From assembly GCA_026004775.1 (NCBI GenBank), contig BPJU01000012.1, positions 124,001 to 188,000 on the forward strand: a DNA stretch of 64,000 nt, given 5' to 3'. The notes under the pieces were generated by a model, which did not search any database, was not told where the DNA came from, and saw only the letters and a list, made by a program, of their open reading frames with translations. This DNA is from Pirellulaceae bacterium (GTDB taxonomy: Bacteria; Planctomycetota; Planctomycetia; Pirellulales; Pirellulaceae). Every line of letters starts with the position of its first letter. Position 1 is the stretch's first letter. The position numbers and the translations under genes were made by a program. Of the stretch, positions 43,932 through 55,000 are shown in pieces.

Positions 43932-46049
43932 TCAGCCGGACGGCTGGGCGCGAAACGGTTCGAAAGCGACTCGCCGGCTTTTTTCGGCCCGCCGCAGCGC
44001 CTCACAGGCTCTCTCATACAGCAACTCCTGACTGCGCACCGGACGACCTCGCTGCCGCACCGGAACATACGAACCGTCCGGCAACAGGCGGCGAGCCTTG
44101 ACGTTGTCGCGGAAGTAGGCCCGCAAGATTTCCAGCAGTTTCCGGCGGCAGGCCGGATCTTCCACCGGCACCAGTAACTCGATCCGCCCGTCGAAATTCC
44201 GTGGCATCCAATCGGCACTGGAAATGTACAGCCGCTCGTCGCCGCCGTGGTAAAAATAGAGAATCCGTGCATGTTCCAGAAACCGATCGACGATACTGAC
44301 CACCGTGATATTCTCGCTCAACCCCGGCACACCTGGTCGCAGACAACAGATGCCGCGCACATTCAACTCGACACGCACTTTGGCCTGGGAGGCTCGATAG
44401 AGGGCGTCGATGATCTGCGGGTCGACCAGGGCATTGAGCTTGGCACGGATCAGCGCCTTTTGGCCGTCCTGGCGGCGTTGGATCTCGCCGTCGATCAGCT
44501 CCAGCAACTTTTCGCGCAGTCCGAAAGGCGCCGCCTGAAGTTTCCTCAATTCCGGAGCCTGGGCATAGCCGCTGATGGCATGAAAAAAACTACTGGCTTC
44601 CGCTCCCAGATCTTCATCCGTGGTCAGCAAACTGATGTCGCTGTAAATACGCGCGGTGATCTCATTGTAGTTGCCGGTGCCGAAATGCACGTAGCGCTGG
44701 ATGCCATGAGGTTCACGCCTTACGATGATGCAAAGTTTGGCGTGCGTCTTGAAACCTTTGATTCCATAAATGACCTGAACGGAACTCTGTTCGAGGTTAC
44801 GAGCCCATTCGATGTTGCGCTCTTCATCGAAACGGGCGCGCAGTTCGACAATCGCCGTTACCCGCTTGCCATTCTCTGCCGCTCGCCGTAAAGCGGCCAC
44901 GATGGGACTGTTCCGGCTGGTGCGATAGAGCGTTTGTTTGATCGCCAGTACATTCGGATCATCGGCGGCTTCTTCCAGCAGCCGCACCACCGGCTCGAAA
45001 CTTTCGTACGGGTGGCACAGGACAATCGGCCGGCGTGCCAGGATGTCGAACATGCTGGTACGCGGATCGATCTCCGCGGCCGGCTTCGGGGGCCATGGCG
45101 GAAATTTGAGATGCTCAAAACCGGGCAATTCCGCCAGGTGGTGGAACGCGCCCAAATCGAGCGGCCCAGGTACACGCACCACGTCCTCGTCCCGCACGCC
45201 CACGCAGTCCTGCAAGAACCGACACAACTCGTCGGTCGCCTCCGCCGCCAACTCCATCCGCACGCATGGACTCACTTTCCGAGCATTGAGCACCTCGATC
45301 ATTTCCGAAACAAGATCGGCGGCCTGATCTTCCTGGATCGCCAGGTCCGCATTGCGGGTAATGCGGAAGGCAGCACATTCGACCACCTGCTGTCCCGGGA
45401 AAAACGCCTCGGCCAACATCCAAATGGCGTCCTCCAGCAACACATAGGTGTAGCCGGAGTCGGAGGGGACCGCCAGGAAACGCTGGTTGGAACGGCCCAG
45501 CGGAATTACTGCATATCGATAACCGGACTGTCCCTTCTCGGGAGCCAGCCGCAAACAGAGATTCAGTGCCAGCGGCATCAGCAGCGGAAAATCTTCCGGG
45601 CCATGCACCGCCATCGGCGTGTGCACCGCCAGCAACTCGTCCCGAAACAACCGATCGATCCATTGCTTCTGGCGCACCGTGGCCAACCCCGGCCGAATGC
45701 GGCAAATTCGTTCTTGTTCCAGCTTCGGTTCCAGCTCTTCCAGAAAACAGCGGTATTGCTCCTCCACCATGCGGCGATAGCGGGCGGCGATAGCAGCCAA
45801 CTGCTCGTCGGCCGTAAGCCCCGCCGGGTCAGGACGCGTATTGCCCTGATCTCGCAAGAGCTGCAATCCGCCAACACGTACCATGAAGAATTCGTCGAGG
45901 TTGGTACTGGTGATGGCCAGGAACCGCACCCGCTCCAGCAGGGGCGTTTGCGGATCATGAGCCTCATCCAACACGCGCTGGTTGAATTCCAGCCAGCTCA
46001 ACTCCCGATTGAAATACCGCGCGTCCTTCGCTTGTATCGGCATCGGCAT
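43932..46049 (-). CDS. ppk1: Polyphosphate kinase 1
   Basis: The enzyme makes polyphosphate from ATP. The 705-residue protein shows the N-domain RYFNRELSWLEFNQRVLDEA, DEFFMVRVGGL, the head domain and two PLD-fold catalytic domains: KQTLYRTSRNSPIV, YGIKGFKTHAKLCIIVRRE with the phosphorylated histidine, HFGTGNYNE, and LYISSADWMPRNFDGRIE. The ATG at 46049 is chosen; 46043 and a GTG at 46082 are alternatives. It follows ppx by about 260 bases and precedes sixA. Confidence 0.95.
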   Translation of the reverse strand: MPMPIQAKDARYFNRELSWLEFNQRVLDEAHDPQTPLLERVRFLAITSTNLDEFFMVRVGGLQLLRDQGNTRPDPAGLTADEQLAAIAARYRRMVEEQYRCFLEELEPKLEQERICRIRPGLATVRQKQWIDRLFRDELLAVHTPMAVHGPEDFPLLMPLALNLCLRLAPEKGQSGYRYAVIPLGRSNQRFLAVPSDSGYTYVLLEDAIWMLAEAFFPGQQVVECAAFRITRNADLAIQEDQAADLVSEMIEVLNARKVSPCVRMELAAEATDELCRFLQDCVGVRDEDVVRVPGPLDLGAFHHLAELPGFEHLKFPPWPPKPAAEIDPRTSMFDILARRPIVLCHPYESFEPVVRLLEEAADDPNVLAIKQTLYRTSRNSPIVAALRRAAENGKRVTAIVELRARFDEERNIEWARNLEQSSVQVIYGIKGFKTHAKLCIIVRREPHGIQRYVHFGTGNYNEITARIYSDISLLTTDEDLGAEASSFFHAISGYAQAPELRKLQAAPFGLREKLLELIDGEIQRRQDGQKALIRAKLNALVDPQIIDALYRASQAKVRVELNVRGICCLRPGVPGLSENITVVSIVDRFLEHARILYFYHGGDERLYISSADWMPRNFDGRIELLVPVEDPACRRKLLEILRAYFRDNVKARRLLPDGSYVPVRQRGRPVRSQELLYERACEALRRAEKSRRVAFEPFRAQPSG

Positions 46050-46308
46050 GGTCAACCCAAATCCCCAAGACCTTCCGGCCACTCGCTATCCGCAGGCATC
46101 TATCAGGTGCCCCCTCATTCGGGAAACGTGTTCTCAAGAAAGGAGCCACCTGCGCCGGTCGAAGCCATTATGTTAAGTGCCCCGTTAGCGCGATCAAGCG
46201 CGCGGGAAAGCGACAGTGAGCTGCAACCGCGAGCTCGAGTTTGGCCACGCATGCTTGTCCGGCACTTTGCCCCGGGCTGTGCCCCACACACTCGATGTTT
46301 GGCCGGCC

Positions 46309-47907
46309 CTAGTTGTCGGCCGGCTCGCGCCGCGGGAGCACCTGCACTCCCATCCCAAATGTCTCCTCAAACAGAGTGCTGTTCTGTCTCATTGCCAATT
46401 GTTCCAACGCCAGATTCTCCACCCCGCCTACATAAATCACCAAGCTGTTGTCTTCCATCACGCATTCCACGTCTCGAACCCGCTGGGTGCGGGATTCATC
46501 CAGAGCGATTGCCAGTCGCAGCAGCGAGGCCATGGCCGCCACAGCCACGCGGTCATCCCGGCTTAACGCCGCATATTCGGCGTGTGTCGGCTGGGGTGAC
46601 GAGCGACGGTGGTAGCGGGCCGTCAAGGCAACCAACAACAGGTCCTGACGGCTCAAACCAAACAGCTCGCTGTTCCGGATCAAATACAGTGCATGTTTGT
46701 GATGGCTGCGCACGTTGACAAATTGCCCGATTTCGTGCAACAGAGCCGCCACGTACAGAATCACTTCGTGACGCGGACTTAATTTGTGCAACCCGCGCAA
46801 CTGGCGGAACAATGTCCGCGACAATTCCGCCACATGCCGGGCGTGGGGCTCATCAAAACTGTAACGCCTTCCCAGATCCAGCGCCGAGCGGATGATCTGT
46901 TCGCTGAAATCCCGCGACCAGTGCCGCTGGACCGCCATCTCCTGAAGCAGCCCGTCGCGGAGGTTAACGGAGCTAACCAGCAGATAAGGCCGCTGGAAAG
47001 CTTGGGCCAAGTGCCAATACGACAGCAAGGCAGCCCCCAGCGTTTCGGCTTCCGGCCATGGAACATGGTAGCGCTGCACGATCTCTTCATCCGTAAGGCG
47101 CGTGATCTTGCCGGCCAGAGACTCCAGCGCTTCGACCGGCAACCGCACCAGGCGATCGGCCGAAAAATCGTCCACCAACCGCGACGCCGCCCAACGCACG
47201 TCCCCGCCCAGAGCCACCAGTTCTACCGATTCTCCCTGCAAGACGTTGGAGACCTGTTTGCGAATCTGGTGGACGACGCGCTGGATGTGAGACTCCATCA
47301 ATTCGCGGATGCGTCGAGTCGGCGCGTGGAGGTTTTCGATCGTCTTGCGCAGCCGCAAGGACCCCAGACGGTATGTGGCGGCAAACACCACGTCGCCTCC
47401 GCGCACCATCAACAGTTCAGTACTTCCTCCACCAACTTCCGTGACCAGAGCGCGTGCCGACGCCAGCGCGGCATCTTCACGCAACTGCGGTTCGATTCCC
47501 AGATACGTGATCCGGTTGACCTCCGCCTCATCCAACGGCTCCACTTCCAGACCTGTGGCGATGTAGACGCGATCCAGGAACGCCAGGCGATTGCGGGCTT
47601 CGCGAACAGCACTGGTCGCCACGACACGAATCTGGCTGGGAGAATCGATCTGATATTCTTCCAGAATCGAGCGATAGCTGCGCAACACCCGCACACACTC
47701 TTCGATCGTACTGCGAGCAATGGTGCCGCCGGTGAACGTGTCCTTTCCCAGACTGACGGCTTGAGCCAAGGTTTCCAGTTTGCGGACATGGCCGTCTTGG
47801 CCGATCTCGGCGACCGCCAGCCGGATTGAGGTTGTGCCGATATCGATAACAGCAGCCGTGCGGAGCGAACGCTCCGTAACCGCTGCCGCCTTTGTCACCT
47901 GGTTCAT
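46309..47907 (-). CDS. ppx: Exopolyphosphatase/GppA family protein with HD domain
   Basis: The 532-residue protein combines an ASKHA-fold Ppx/GppA domain (about 17-320) with a C-terminal HD domain. Visible are AAVIDIGTTSIRLAV, VVATSAVREARN, and the phosphate loop EVGGGSTELLMV. The HD part includes YVAALLHEIGQFVN and HHKHALYLI. Its target is long-chain polyphosphate or guanosine pentaphosphate; the sequence alone does not decide. It lies between the ROK kinase and ppk1 genes, all reading the same way with gaps of 75 and about 260 bases, which suits a polyphosphate turnover unit. Confidence 0.9.
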   Translation of the reverse strand: MNQVTKAAAVTERSLRTAAVIDIGTTSIRLAVAEIGQDGHVRKLETLAQAVSLGKDTFTGGTIARSTIEECVRVLRSYRSILEEYQIDSPSQIRVVATSAVREARNRLAFLDRVYIATGLEVEPLDEAEVNRITYLGIEPQLREDAALASARALVTEVGGGSTELLMVRGGDVVFAATYRLGSLRLRKTIENLHAPTRRIRELMESHIQRVVHQIRKQVSNVLQGESVELVALGGDVRWAASRLVDDFSADRLVRLPVEALESLAGKITRLTDEEIVQRYHVPWPEAETLGAALLSYWHLAQAFQRPYLLVSSVNLRDGLLQEMAVQRHWSRDFSEQIIRSALDLGRRYSFDEPHARHVAELSRTLFRQLRGLHKLSPRHEVILYVAALLHEIGQFVNVRSHHKHALYLIRNSELFGLSRQDLLLVALTARYHRRSSPQPTHAEYAALSRDDRVAVAAMASLLRLAIALDESRTQRVRDVECVMEDNSLVIYVGGVENLALEQLAMRQNSTLFEETFGMGVQVLPRREPADN

Positions 47908-47982
47908 AGAACACGCATACTTTGGACACCGCCGGGTCGGAGTGTGCGGTACGGGTCGGAACGGCAGTTCGGGTACCGGAAA

Positions 47983-48978
47983 TCAGCCGACGGGTTCGGC
48001 CGCGCTGTGCCGTTTTTCGGCCCATGCCGCTGCCCCTAGGGCCGTGGCATCGTCACCCAGTTGCGCCGGCTTGACTTCGAACAAGTCCCGATAGGCCGGC
48101 ATCAATGCCTCGCGCGCCGCCTGATGCACTGTCTGCACATACCACGCCGGCATGGCCTCGACCAACCCACCCCCCAATACTACCACCTCCGGGGCCAACA
48201 GATGCACCAGGGCGGCCACGCCCAGGCCTAGAGCTCGAGCCGCATGGCGCACAATCTGCTCGACCACCGTGTCGCCCAAGGCGATCGCTTCCGCCAGTAC
48301 TCCGCTACGGATATCTTCCACGGCCGTGCCGGCCAGGCGTCGCAAGTGCGGCGCATCACCCCGGTAGGCCGCCCGTGCCGCTTCCGAAGCAATGGCCAAC
48401 CGGCTCGCCACCGCCTCCAAACAACCACGGCCACCACATCCGCATAGCGGCCCGTCCGGCAAAACACGGATGTGACCGATCTCCATGGCCGACACGCTGT
48501 GCCCCCGCAGGATCTCTCCTTGATATACGCAGCCACCGCCGATTCCGGTTCCCGGAAAAATACCAACTGCGGTGCGGGCGCCCCGAGCTGCCCCGAATCG
48601 CCACTCGGCATACACCCCCAAATCCACATCGTTCGCCACCTCGACCGGACACCCGAACCGATCTTCCAGACGCTTGCGCACCGGCACATGGCGCCAGCCT
48701 AAATTGATCGCCTCGTGCACGACTCCTTCTTCCAACTGCACGGGCCCCGGGCAACCAACCCCGATCCCAGCTAACCGCTGCCGTTCGACCCCCGCTTCAT
48801 CCAGAAGTTCCTCGATCATCTCCATAATCCGATTCAGGCCGGCCTGTTCCCCTTCGTGCCCCTTGGACTTTTTGCGCTTCCGCGCAAGCGGCTGGAACTG
48901 GCCATCGAAAAGCACCGCCAGCATCTTCGTTCCGCCCAGGTCGAACCCAACCCAGCAGGGATCATCCGGAATAGCCAT
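47983..48978 (-). CDS. ROK-family sugar kinase (glucokinase-like)
   Basis: The 331-residue kinase phosphorylates a hexose, probably glucose. The ATP loop is GFDLGGTKMLAVLFD; VANDVDLGVYAEW supplies the catalytic aspartate; FPGTGIGGGCVYQGEI, EIGHIRVLPDG and the zinc motif CGCGGRGCLEAVAS are the ROK signature. AAGGAG lies nine bases before the ATG at 48978. It begins the ROK-ppx-ppk1-sixA row. Known polyphosphate glucokinases are ROK proteins too, and the neighbourhood invites that idea, but the GTGIGGG loop matches ATP-dependent glucokinases. Confidence 0.9.
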   Translation of the reverse strand: MAIPDDPCWVGFDLGGTKMLAVLFDGQFQPLARKRKKSKGHEGEQAGLNRIMEMIEELLDEAGVERQRLAGIGVGCPGPVQLEEGVVHEAINLGWRHVPVRKRLEDRFGCPVEVANDVDLGVYAEWRFGAARGARTAVGIFPGTGIGGGCVYQGEILRGHSVSAMEIGHIRVLPDGPLCGCGGRGCLEAVASRLAIASEAARAAYRGDAPHLRRLAGTAVEDIRSGVLAEAIALGDTVVEQIVRHAARALGLGVAALVHLLAPEVVVLGGGLVEAMPAWYVQTVHQAAREALMPAYRDLFEVKPAQLGDDATALGAAAWAEKRHSAAEPVG

Positions 48979-49125
48979 TGGTCCAAACTCCTTGCAGAGC
49001 CATCGGCTTGCCCACCGCCTTAAGTCTACCTCAAAGTGCCGGCCGAAAAACCACCGCACCCTGCCCTACAAGACGGCCAAAGGACTGGCGGTCCCTTCCG
49101 GCAACCCACATCGGCCAGCCATTTG

Positions 49126-49905
49126 CTAATCGGCGGGAAGCACAAAAAGCCTTTGCTGCACTTGCTGGGCCGGCCAGCCAAGCCGTCTCAAAGCAAACTC
49201 CCGCAATTCGGCCGCCGGTTGGGACGATGCAAGAAGAAGTTGAAAAGGAACCGGCATCTGAAAGAGGCGCGCCGCATGCGTTTCCAGGGCTGCCAGCAGG
49301 CCGTGTCGTTCTTTAACCACGCGATCCATGTCGTCCCACGCCACCCACTCCAGATACGGCCTCAGCCGTTCGTCGTTCAAGAACGCCGGAAGCTCCTCAG
49401 GATCAGCCACCCAAAGATGGGGGACAGATTCCCTCGCCGTAGGCCAAGCCGCCGAAGAAGGGCCATTCCATGGTCCCACGACAACCAGCCCCTGCATCCC
49501 CAGTTGCCGGCACACGCGGTTCAAGCTTTCGTAAGCCTGTTGGCAGGCCGAAGCATCGCGGCATACCAGGAGCCCATCCTGGCCACGGGCGGCCACAGCA
49601 AACAGACTGCACGCGCGCAGCACGGTGCTCTTACCCGAGGAGGCCGGCCCGGCCACGATCAGCGTACAGCGACTCAATGCCGGCCCCGTATAGGAGCCTG
49701 CGTGTGGTTCTCCGATAAGTCCCACCAGTTCCTGATATTGATTGTGGCTTGCCCGAAGCGCCGCCAACTGCTGCGGGCGAAGAGGGGTCACGTCGCAATA
49801 CAATTCATAAACGGCAGAATCCATAGCCCCGAGCCTGGTATCCCTTTTGTTTCCCCGACAAACATACGGCGGCACAACCTCCCCATTGCTGCCGTCAATG
49901 ATCAC
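49126..49905 (-). CDS. Small P-loop NTPase, last gene of the tubulin-like cluster
   Basis: The 259-residue protein holds a Walker A loop, VAGPASSGKSTVL (86-94), and a Walker-B-like EWVAWDDMDRVV (about 187-197). An N-terminal PLRPQQLAAL resembles a helicase Q-type opening. The length suits one RecA-like domain; the second motor domain of a helicase is absent. It looks like half of a DEAD/DEAH ATPase turned to another purpose, which is inference. Its GTG start overlaps the stop of the 722-residue gene as GTGA. An ATG at 49824 is an alternative. No sensor or arginine-finger motif was seen. The ROK gene begins 147 bases downstream. Confidence 0.6.
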   Translation of the reverse strand: MIIDGSNGEVVPPYVCRGNKRDTRLGAMDSAVYELYCDVTPLRPQQLAALRASHNQYQELVGLIGEPHAGSYTGPALSRCTLIVAGPASSGKSTVLRACSLFAVAARGQDGLLVCRDASACQQAYESLNRVCRQLGMQGLVVVGPWNGPSSAAWPTARESVPHLWVADPEELPAFLNDERLRPYLEWVAWDDMDRVVKERHGLLAALETHAARLFQMPVPFQLLLASSQPAAELREFALRRLGWPAQQVQQRLFVLPAD

Positions 49906-52070
49906 TTACGTTTCAGGCGGTCCGGGCGTGCTTGAGACAGCGGTAGGCGATGGTTGCCCATCATTCGATTCAGTGGAAGCCGCTCGAACAATAGCCCCAC
50001 CAACGGGAGTTGATCGGGTATGTATTGCCAGGCCCGCACCTCGCCAATGCGATCGGAAAACTCACTGGCCACTCTGTCTCGTGTCGGCCAGCGCTCGTGC
50101 GCAAAGAAAAACATTTTCGGGCGTCCGTCGGGCTGGTAACCGCTGGGCCAGGAAGTACTGGCAAAACCCAAATAATTGGCCTGAAAAACCGTCTTGCGAA
50201 ACCGGTCGGCAAACAGGTCACTGATCTTATTGCTCAATTCCCGCAGCAATGCCGTAAACAACACCCTGGTGGCCTCACAGGTCATCTGTCGCAAATCAGC
50301 CGCCAACTCCCGCGCCCAACGGTGGTGGGCCGACTCGCTTTCAGCCCCTCCTTGTCGAACGTCTTGCCAGTACGGCCGCCACCGCTGGATCACGAACGAA
50401 TCCCGTTTCTCGCGTAACCATTCAACGAAACTGCTTTCATGGGAACCCTCGATAGCCCGGACTAATTCGGAACGATCAACCAGGAATGACCAGTTCATTT
50501 CCGCGCGGATATCCCGCGCCTGTATCAGTTTCGGTTCGAGTTTCGACTGATCCCAGTCGGATAGGGAAGAACGGAAACCGATCCAATATTGGGTGGGGTC
50601 CCAGCGAGCCTGTTGATACAACGATTGCCAGATGTCACTCATCCGCCGGCGCCACTGGCAAGCAGCCGCATGAAAACGGAGCTGCCGGCGTAGTTTTAGC
50701 GCCGCGGTACTGATACGAAGAGCCAACCGAGCTTGACGGAGCCTAAGACCGGTTATTTGCCGCCGCAGGAGTTTTTCTGAATTGCGTTGCCGGAGCCAGC
50801 GGCGCCAACCCAGCAAAGCCAGGCCTCCCCAGCCCACCACCAGCGCGCCCACGGCACCGGCGACAGCTACGTTTGTATCGGCCCGCCGCTGGAGCTCAAC
50901 GTAGGCCAAGGCGCTCACCCCCAGCACCAGGCCGGCCAATACCGGCCAGAGTGTCTTCCACCAGCCGAAAGGTTTCTTGGCAGCCGCTTCGCGCCACCGC
51001 AGAAGCTCGCGTGTCACCGCCGCGTGTTGCGTCAGCGCCTCGCGCCATTCGTCCCACACCGATTGCATGGCGTCGGCGTTTTGTTGCAAGACCGGCAACT
51101 TGCCCTGAGCCCATCCGGTCATATAGGCAGGGTCGCTGGACAATTGATCCCAAAGCTGGGACTCCAGATCATGCCACGCTTCAGGCCATGGGCCGTCCGC
51201 GCCTCGGACGTGCTTCTGCCACAATTCTGCCACATCCGCGGCTCCCGTCGGCTCAGGGAGTTCCGGCAGCCGAGCCCCAGAAAAAGTTGGTTTTCCGGCG
51301 TGGAGTAATTTGGCCAGCAGATCCAATTCCCATTCGTTGTCCCGCAGGAGCTCTTCTTTCAATTCCATGGTTAACCGATAACCGCGCCACGCGTTGACGC
51401 CATGGAAGTCTTCCAATGCTGGAGACTGAAGGATCGCCAGCAACAGAGTTCCCACTGCATACGGCCAAATGTAAGACGCGTGCAGGATTCGCTGCCGGTC
51501 ATCACGTTCCAAACAACGCGTCATCAAGAAGACGGCCCGGAACGAACATATGTCATTGGACTCGGTCCATGCAAACAGCACGTTTTCTTCTTCAGGCAAC
51601 AGCTCCCTTTCGGCCACCACCACTAGTACGTGTCGCACGTGGCAGGCGCGATTGGCAAGAGCGTCCTCCAGATACTTGCGGAAGTTCCAATAGCTGGCCA
51701 GCTTCGCCTCGATATTTGCCACCCTGGCCCCCTCACACTGCCCGACGTGGGGCTCCCTGCCCGGCATCCCTTCACGCCCGCCGGACGACGGCTCCAGAGT
51801 ATCCCCTTGCGGCAACACCACCAGGCAAACGCACGTATCGTCTCCCAGACGCCCCAGGATGGTCTCTCGCCCGGCCTGGCCCAGCGAACGCCATGTAGGG
51901 CTGTCCGGCTGGAACCAGTCCAATGAGATGCGGACACAGCCATCCGGCTGCGGTTCGATGAGCAACTCCTCGGGAGCTTTCAGTTCATGAAACAAACCGG
52001 GCAGGTCGCTTTCGTCGACCAGCCTTCGATAAATGGAATCTTCGGTTACCAGCACGATGCGTTTCGGCAT
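49902..52070 (-). CDS. Two-TM protein of the tubulin-like cluster, unknown family
   Basis: The 722-residue protein has a mixed N-terminal region (1-215), a helical middle (230-365), two adjacent membrane segments (about 372-391 and 401-421) and a C-terminal region of 300 residues. The C-terminal part is rich in Arg, Trp and Gln and probably helical. No known motif was found; there is a possible short GxGGxG-like GGREGMPG in a loop. The start is an ATG with AAGGC close by, 14 bases after the stop of the tubulin-like gene, and it overlaps the P-loop gene at the other end. Tight packing implies a shared role. The middle TM pair would place both halves on one side of the membrane. Confidence 0.65.
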   Translation of the reverse strand: MPKRIVLVTEDSIYRRLVDESDLPGLFHELKAPEELLIEPQPDGCVRISLDWFQPDSPTWRSLGQAGRETILGRLGDDTCVCLVVLPQGDTLEPSSGGREGMPGREPHVGQCEGARVANIEAKLASYWNFRKYLEDALANRACHVRHVLVVVAERELLPEEENVLFAWTESNDICSFRAVFLMTRCLERDDRQRILHASYIWPYAVGTLLLAILQSPALEDFHGVNAWRGYRLTMELKEELLRDNEWELDLLAKLLHAGKPTFSGARLPELPEPTGAADVAELWQKHVRGADGPWPEAWHDLESQLWDQLSSDPAYMTGWAQGKLPVLQQNADAMQSVWDEWREALTQHAAVTRELLRWREAAAKKPFGWWKTLWPVLAGLVLGVSALAYVELQRRADTNVAVAGAVGALVVGWGGLALLGWRRWLRQRNSEKLLRRQITGLRLRQARLALRISTAALKLRRQLRFHAAACQWRRRMSDIWQSLYQQARWDPTQYWIGFRSSLSDWDQSKLEPKLIQARDIRAEMNWSFLVDRSELVRAIEGSHESSFVEWLREKRDSFVIQRWRPYWQDVRQGGAESESAHHRWARELAADLRQMTCEATRVLFTALLRELSNKISDLFADRFRKTVFQANYLGFASTSWPSGYQPDGRPKMFFFAHERWPTRDRVASEFSDRIGEVRAWQYIPDQLPLVGLLFERLPLNRMMGNHRLPLSQARPDRLKRK

Positions 52071-52084
52071 GCCTTGGGTCCCAA

Positions 52085-55000
52085 CTACTGGTCTTGTTCT
52101 TTCAAGAGGTCGTTGGCGTAGTCGATCAGTTGCTGCCAGATGTCTCTGGCTTGATCGTCATCACGAGCCACTTCACGACTTCGGTCACCGAGCCACTGCC
52201 GGTAGTCGGTGAGGAGCTTTTTGTATTTGGGGGTGCCACTGGCGATGTCGATCCGCCGCAGAACTTGATCCCAGAACAGGCGAGCTTCTTTCAGGATACG
52301 GTCGCGGTAGTTACGGCCGACGTCTCCTTTCTCCGCATCGTCACCTTTGAGCACGCGGAAACAGCTGGCGATTCCCGACTGGCGCGCCACCGCGTTGTCG
52401 CGATCCCAACCGGTCAAGCCTTGCATGGACGGATCGGTGCGTACGGCGTCCCCATCCAATTCCAAGGGTAATCGCGTGAAGCGGTACCAGTTACCTTTAT
52501 TGACGATCAGGGGCATGCTCCAGCCGAATTGCTCCAAGGCCCCCCGGAGCTGTTCCAAGTCGGGCGTCAGCCGGTCGTGACCGGGGAACAAAGCATAGAA
52601 AAGCGCCTCGATCGCCAGCCGCTCATTCTTTCTGGTAATCGTTTCCTCACTGACCCACGGACACCACCGATATCCTCGTATCTGCTCATCTTTCACATAC
52701 AGCGGATCCGTATAACCGAGGCCGCCGTTTCGGCCTCCCTCGAAGATCGTTGCACCATCTTCATTTTCTGCCTCGCGCAGCAGTTGCAGCACCTCGGGTT
52801 TGTTGTAATAGCGCAGCGATTCGATATCGTTCAACGAATCGACCCCTTGCGTCGAGTAGGCGAGCAGGAGGAACGGATTGGAGCCGCCCGTCCCTCCATC
52901 ACCTGAGGCTTCCGGGTAGACCTCCACATCTACGTAAGTTGCTCCTTCCTGCTGGAGCAGGGTCTGCACACGGTCTTTCAACCAGGCCCGGTCTGCGGTG
53001 CACGGAAGGAAAAGTGATACGTTGAATCGTTCGTCTTGTCTGCGGTTCAACACCCAGAACGGCTTGCAGGTTCGAGCCAACGACGCCGCCATGTGGCAGA
53101 ACATTTCCGTGACATTTTCGGGAAAGTCATATTCTACCTGATCGACGTCCTTGCGGCGCATCGGCTGGAATCCGAACATTTCTTTGAAACGTTGTTCCAA
53201 TTGGTATCTTTCATCGTCTGTCCAGTTTTCTTCCAACCGCCGCCGCCAAGCCGCCATGATATCTCTTACCACTCGCTGCAGTGAGAAATTCTCCGTGATA
53301 AAATCGACAGGTATACCTACGGTGGCGTCGACTTTGGATTGCAACTGTCGCAACAACTGGTCCCGCAGTGCTGTTGGATCCGAAGTACCGGGAAAGAAAA
53401 TCGCTTCCCGGAGAATAGCGGTGACGTCCGGGTGGATATGCACATACCGCTGTACCAGTTTCAGATCATCACCCTTGGCCAGTAGCGGCTTGAGCTCACG
53501 TCGATAAAACCGTTTTTCCGAAAACCTTTGGTCGATCGCTTCCTCCGGGCGGTCCGGTGGGCCGAACAACCGTTCGAAAGCAGTGGCGCCGCCGGCTTCG
53601 GCCAATTCCTGCTCGCTGGCCAGTTGGTAGCGTCGTTCCAGCCGGGTGGCCGTCTCGCGAGCGTTCCGCACGCGCTCGACCAACTGTTGCAACTGATCGA
53701 TCCATTTCTGGTACTGTTGCCGCAAGCGGGGACGAATCGCTGCGTATTGGGCGCGAAGGAGCGTGAATCGCGCCGTCTCGTTGATCTTCTTTTTTTCCTG
53801 ATCGCTGAACCGTATCCAAATGGCGGGAAGCTCCCGATTGGAAAATTCGCGAACCATCTGGGGCAGGTCTTGCCGTCCGAAACCGATCTCGGCAGGCAGT
53901 TCGTCGATTGCCGAGCGCAGTCCGGCGCAGAGCTGGAATACGAATTCGTCGACGCTCGTCAACGACGCGGTCTCGTCCAACAGCTTCTGCGCCATGTCGG
54001 TGGCCAGCCGCACCGGGTCGACCGGCAATGTAGCCAGAACTTCCTGAAAGGCGGCTTCCACCTGCTCCTCATCCTTCCGCTTGATCCCCTCGGCCAGGCG
54101 CACCGCATCGTCGACCTTCTGTTCGTTGAGGACCGTGGCCAGTTGATCAAGCCGGAATTTCATCTTGGCCTCGACTCGGGCCAGTACACGCTGGAGAAAC
54201 GTGCCATGCGGGTCGGGCTGGTAAGCCGGCAGAAATTCTTCCCGAGTCGGTATGCCCAAGGCCGTTTTTTCCCAGAACAAAGCGACACTCTGAGTAACTC
54301 GTGCAGCATCTCCTTCCAGCAGGCGGCGCACGGCAGCCATGCGTGCCAGTCTCTCGAAATAGCGTCGCAGCGAAACAGCCCCCACCTCGAAGGTGGCAGT
54401 GGCTACTCCCAAATACGAGAACCGCTGGTTGATCTGCGTGCGCGTGATGGCGCTTTTGGTAAGTGCCCCGTAAATACCGGCCGCCACCATTTCATAGTAC
54501 TGCTCATGGTTGGCCAATTGCGTCATCTGATTCTCTTTGAAAATCAGATAGGCGTGGTCCACCGGCGCCGCATTGTTGACATCCAACTCCAGATCGACCT
54601 TCAAGACGTCCGTTTCCGGATCCTGCGGCGATTCCAGATTCGGCAGCCGATATTGGAAGATCGCATCGCGATGGATATGACCTTTTTGGCGATTCAGCGT
54701 CCAGCAAGCAAGCTGCGACATGCCGGTCAACGAATTGACCATCATCGGTACCTGCAATTCAGTAATTTGCAGGAAAAGATCGCTGAATATACTGGCGTCA
54801 TACAGAAAGGCCCGCGGCGTCGGAGCGCGACCATAGCGGGAAAACAACTCGCGCAGCTTGAAGGCGATCAACTCCCACGAGCCACGGCCGGTTCCCCCGG
54901 CCAACCCCGCCACGATCACCAGATTGATGTCATCATACCGTCCCAGCCCCCCTTTGCGTCGCTGGATTTCGCGAATGAGATTCTCGAATTGTTGCTCGAT

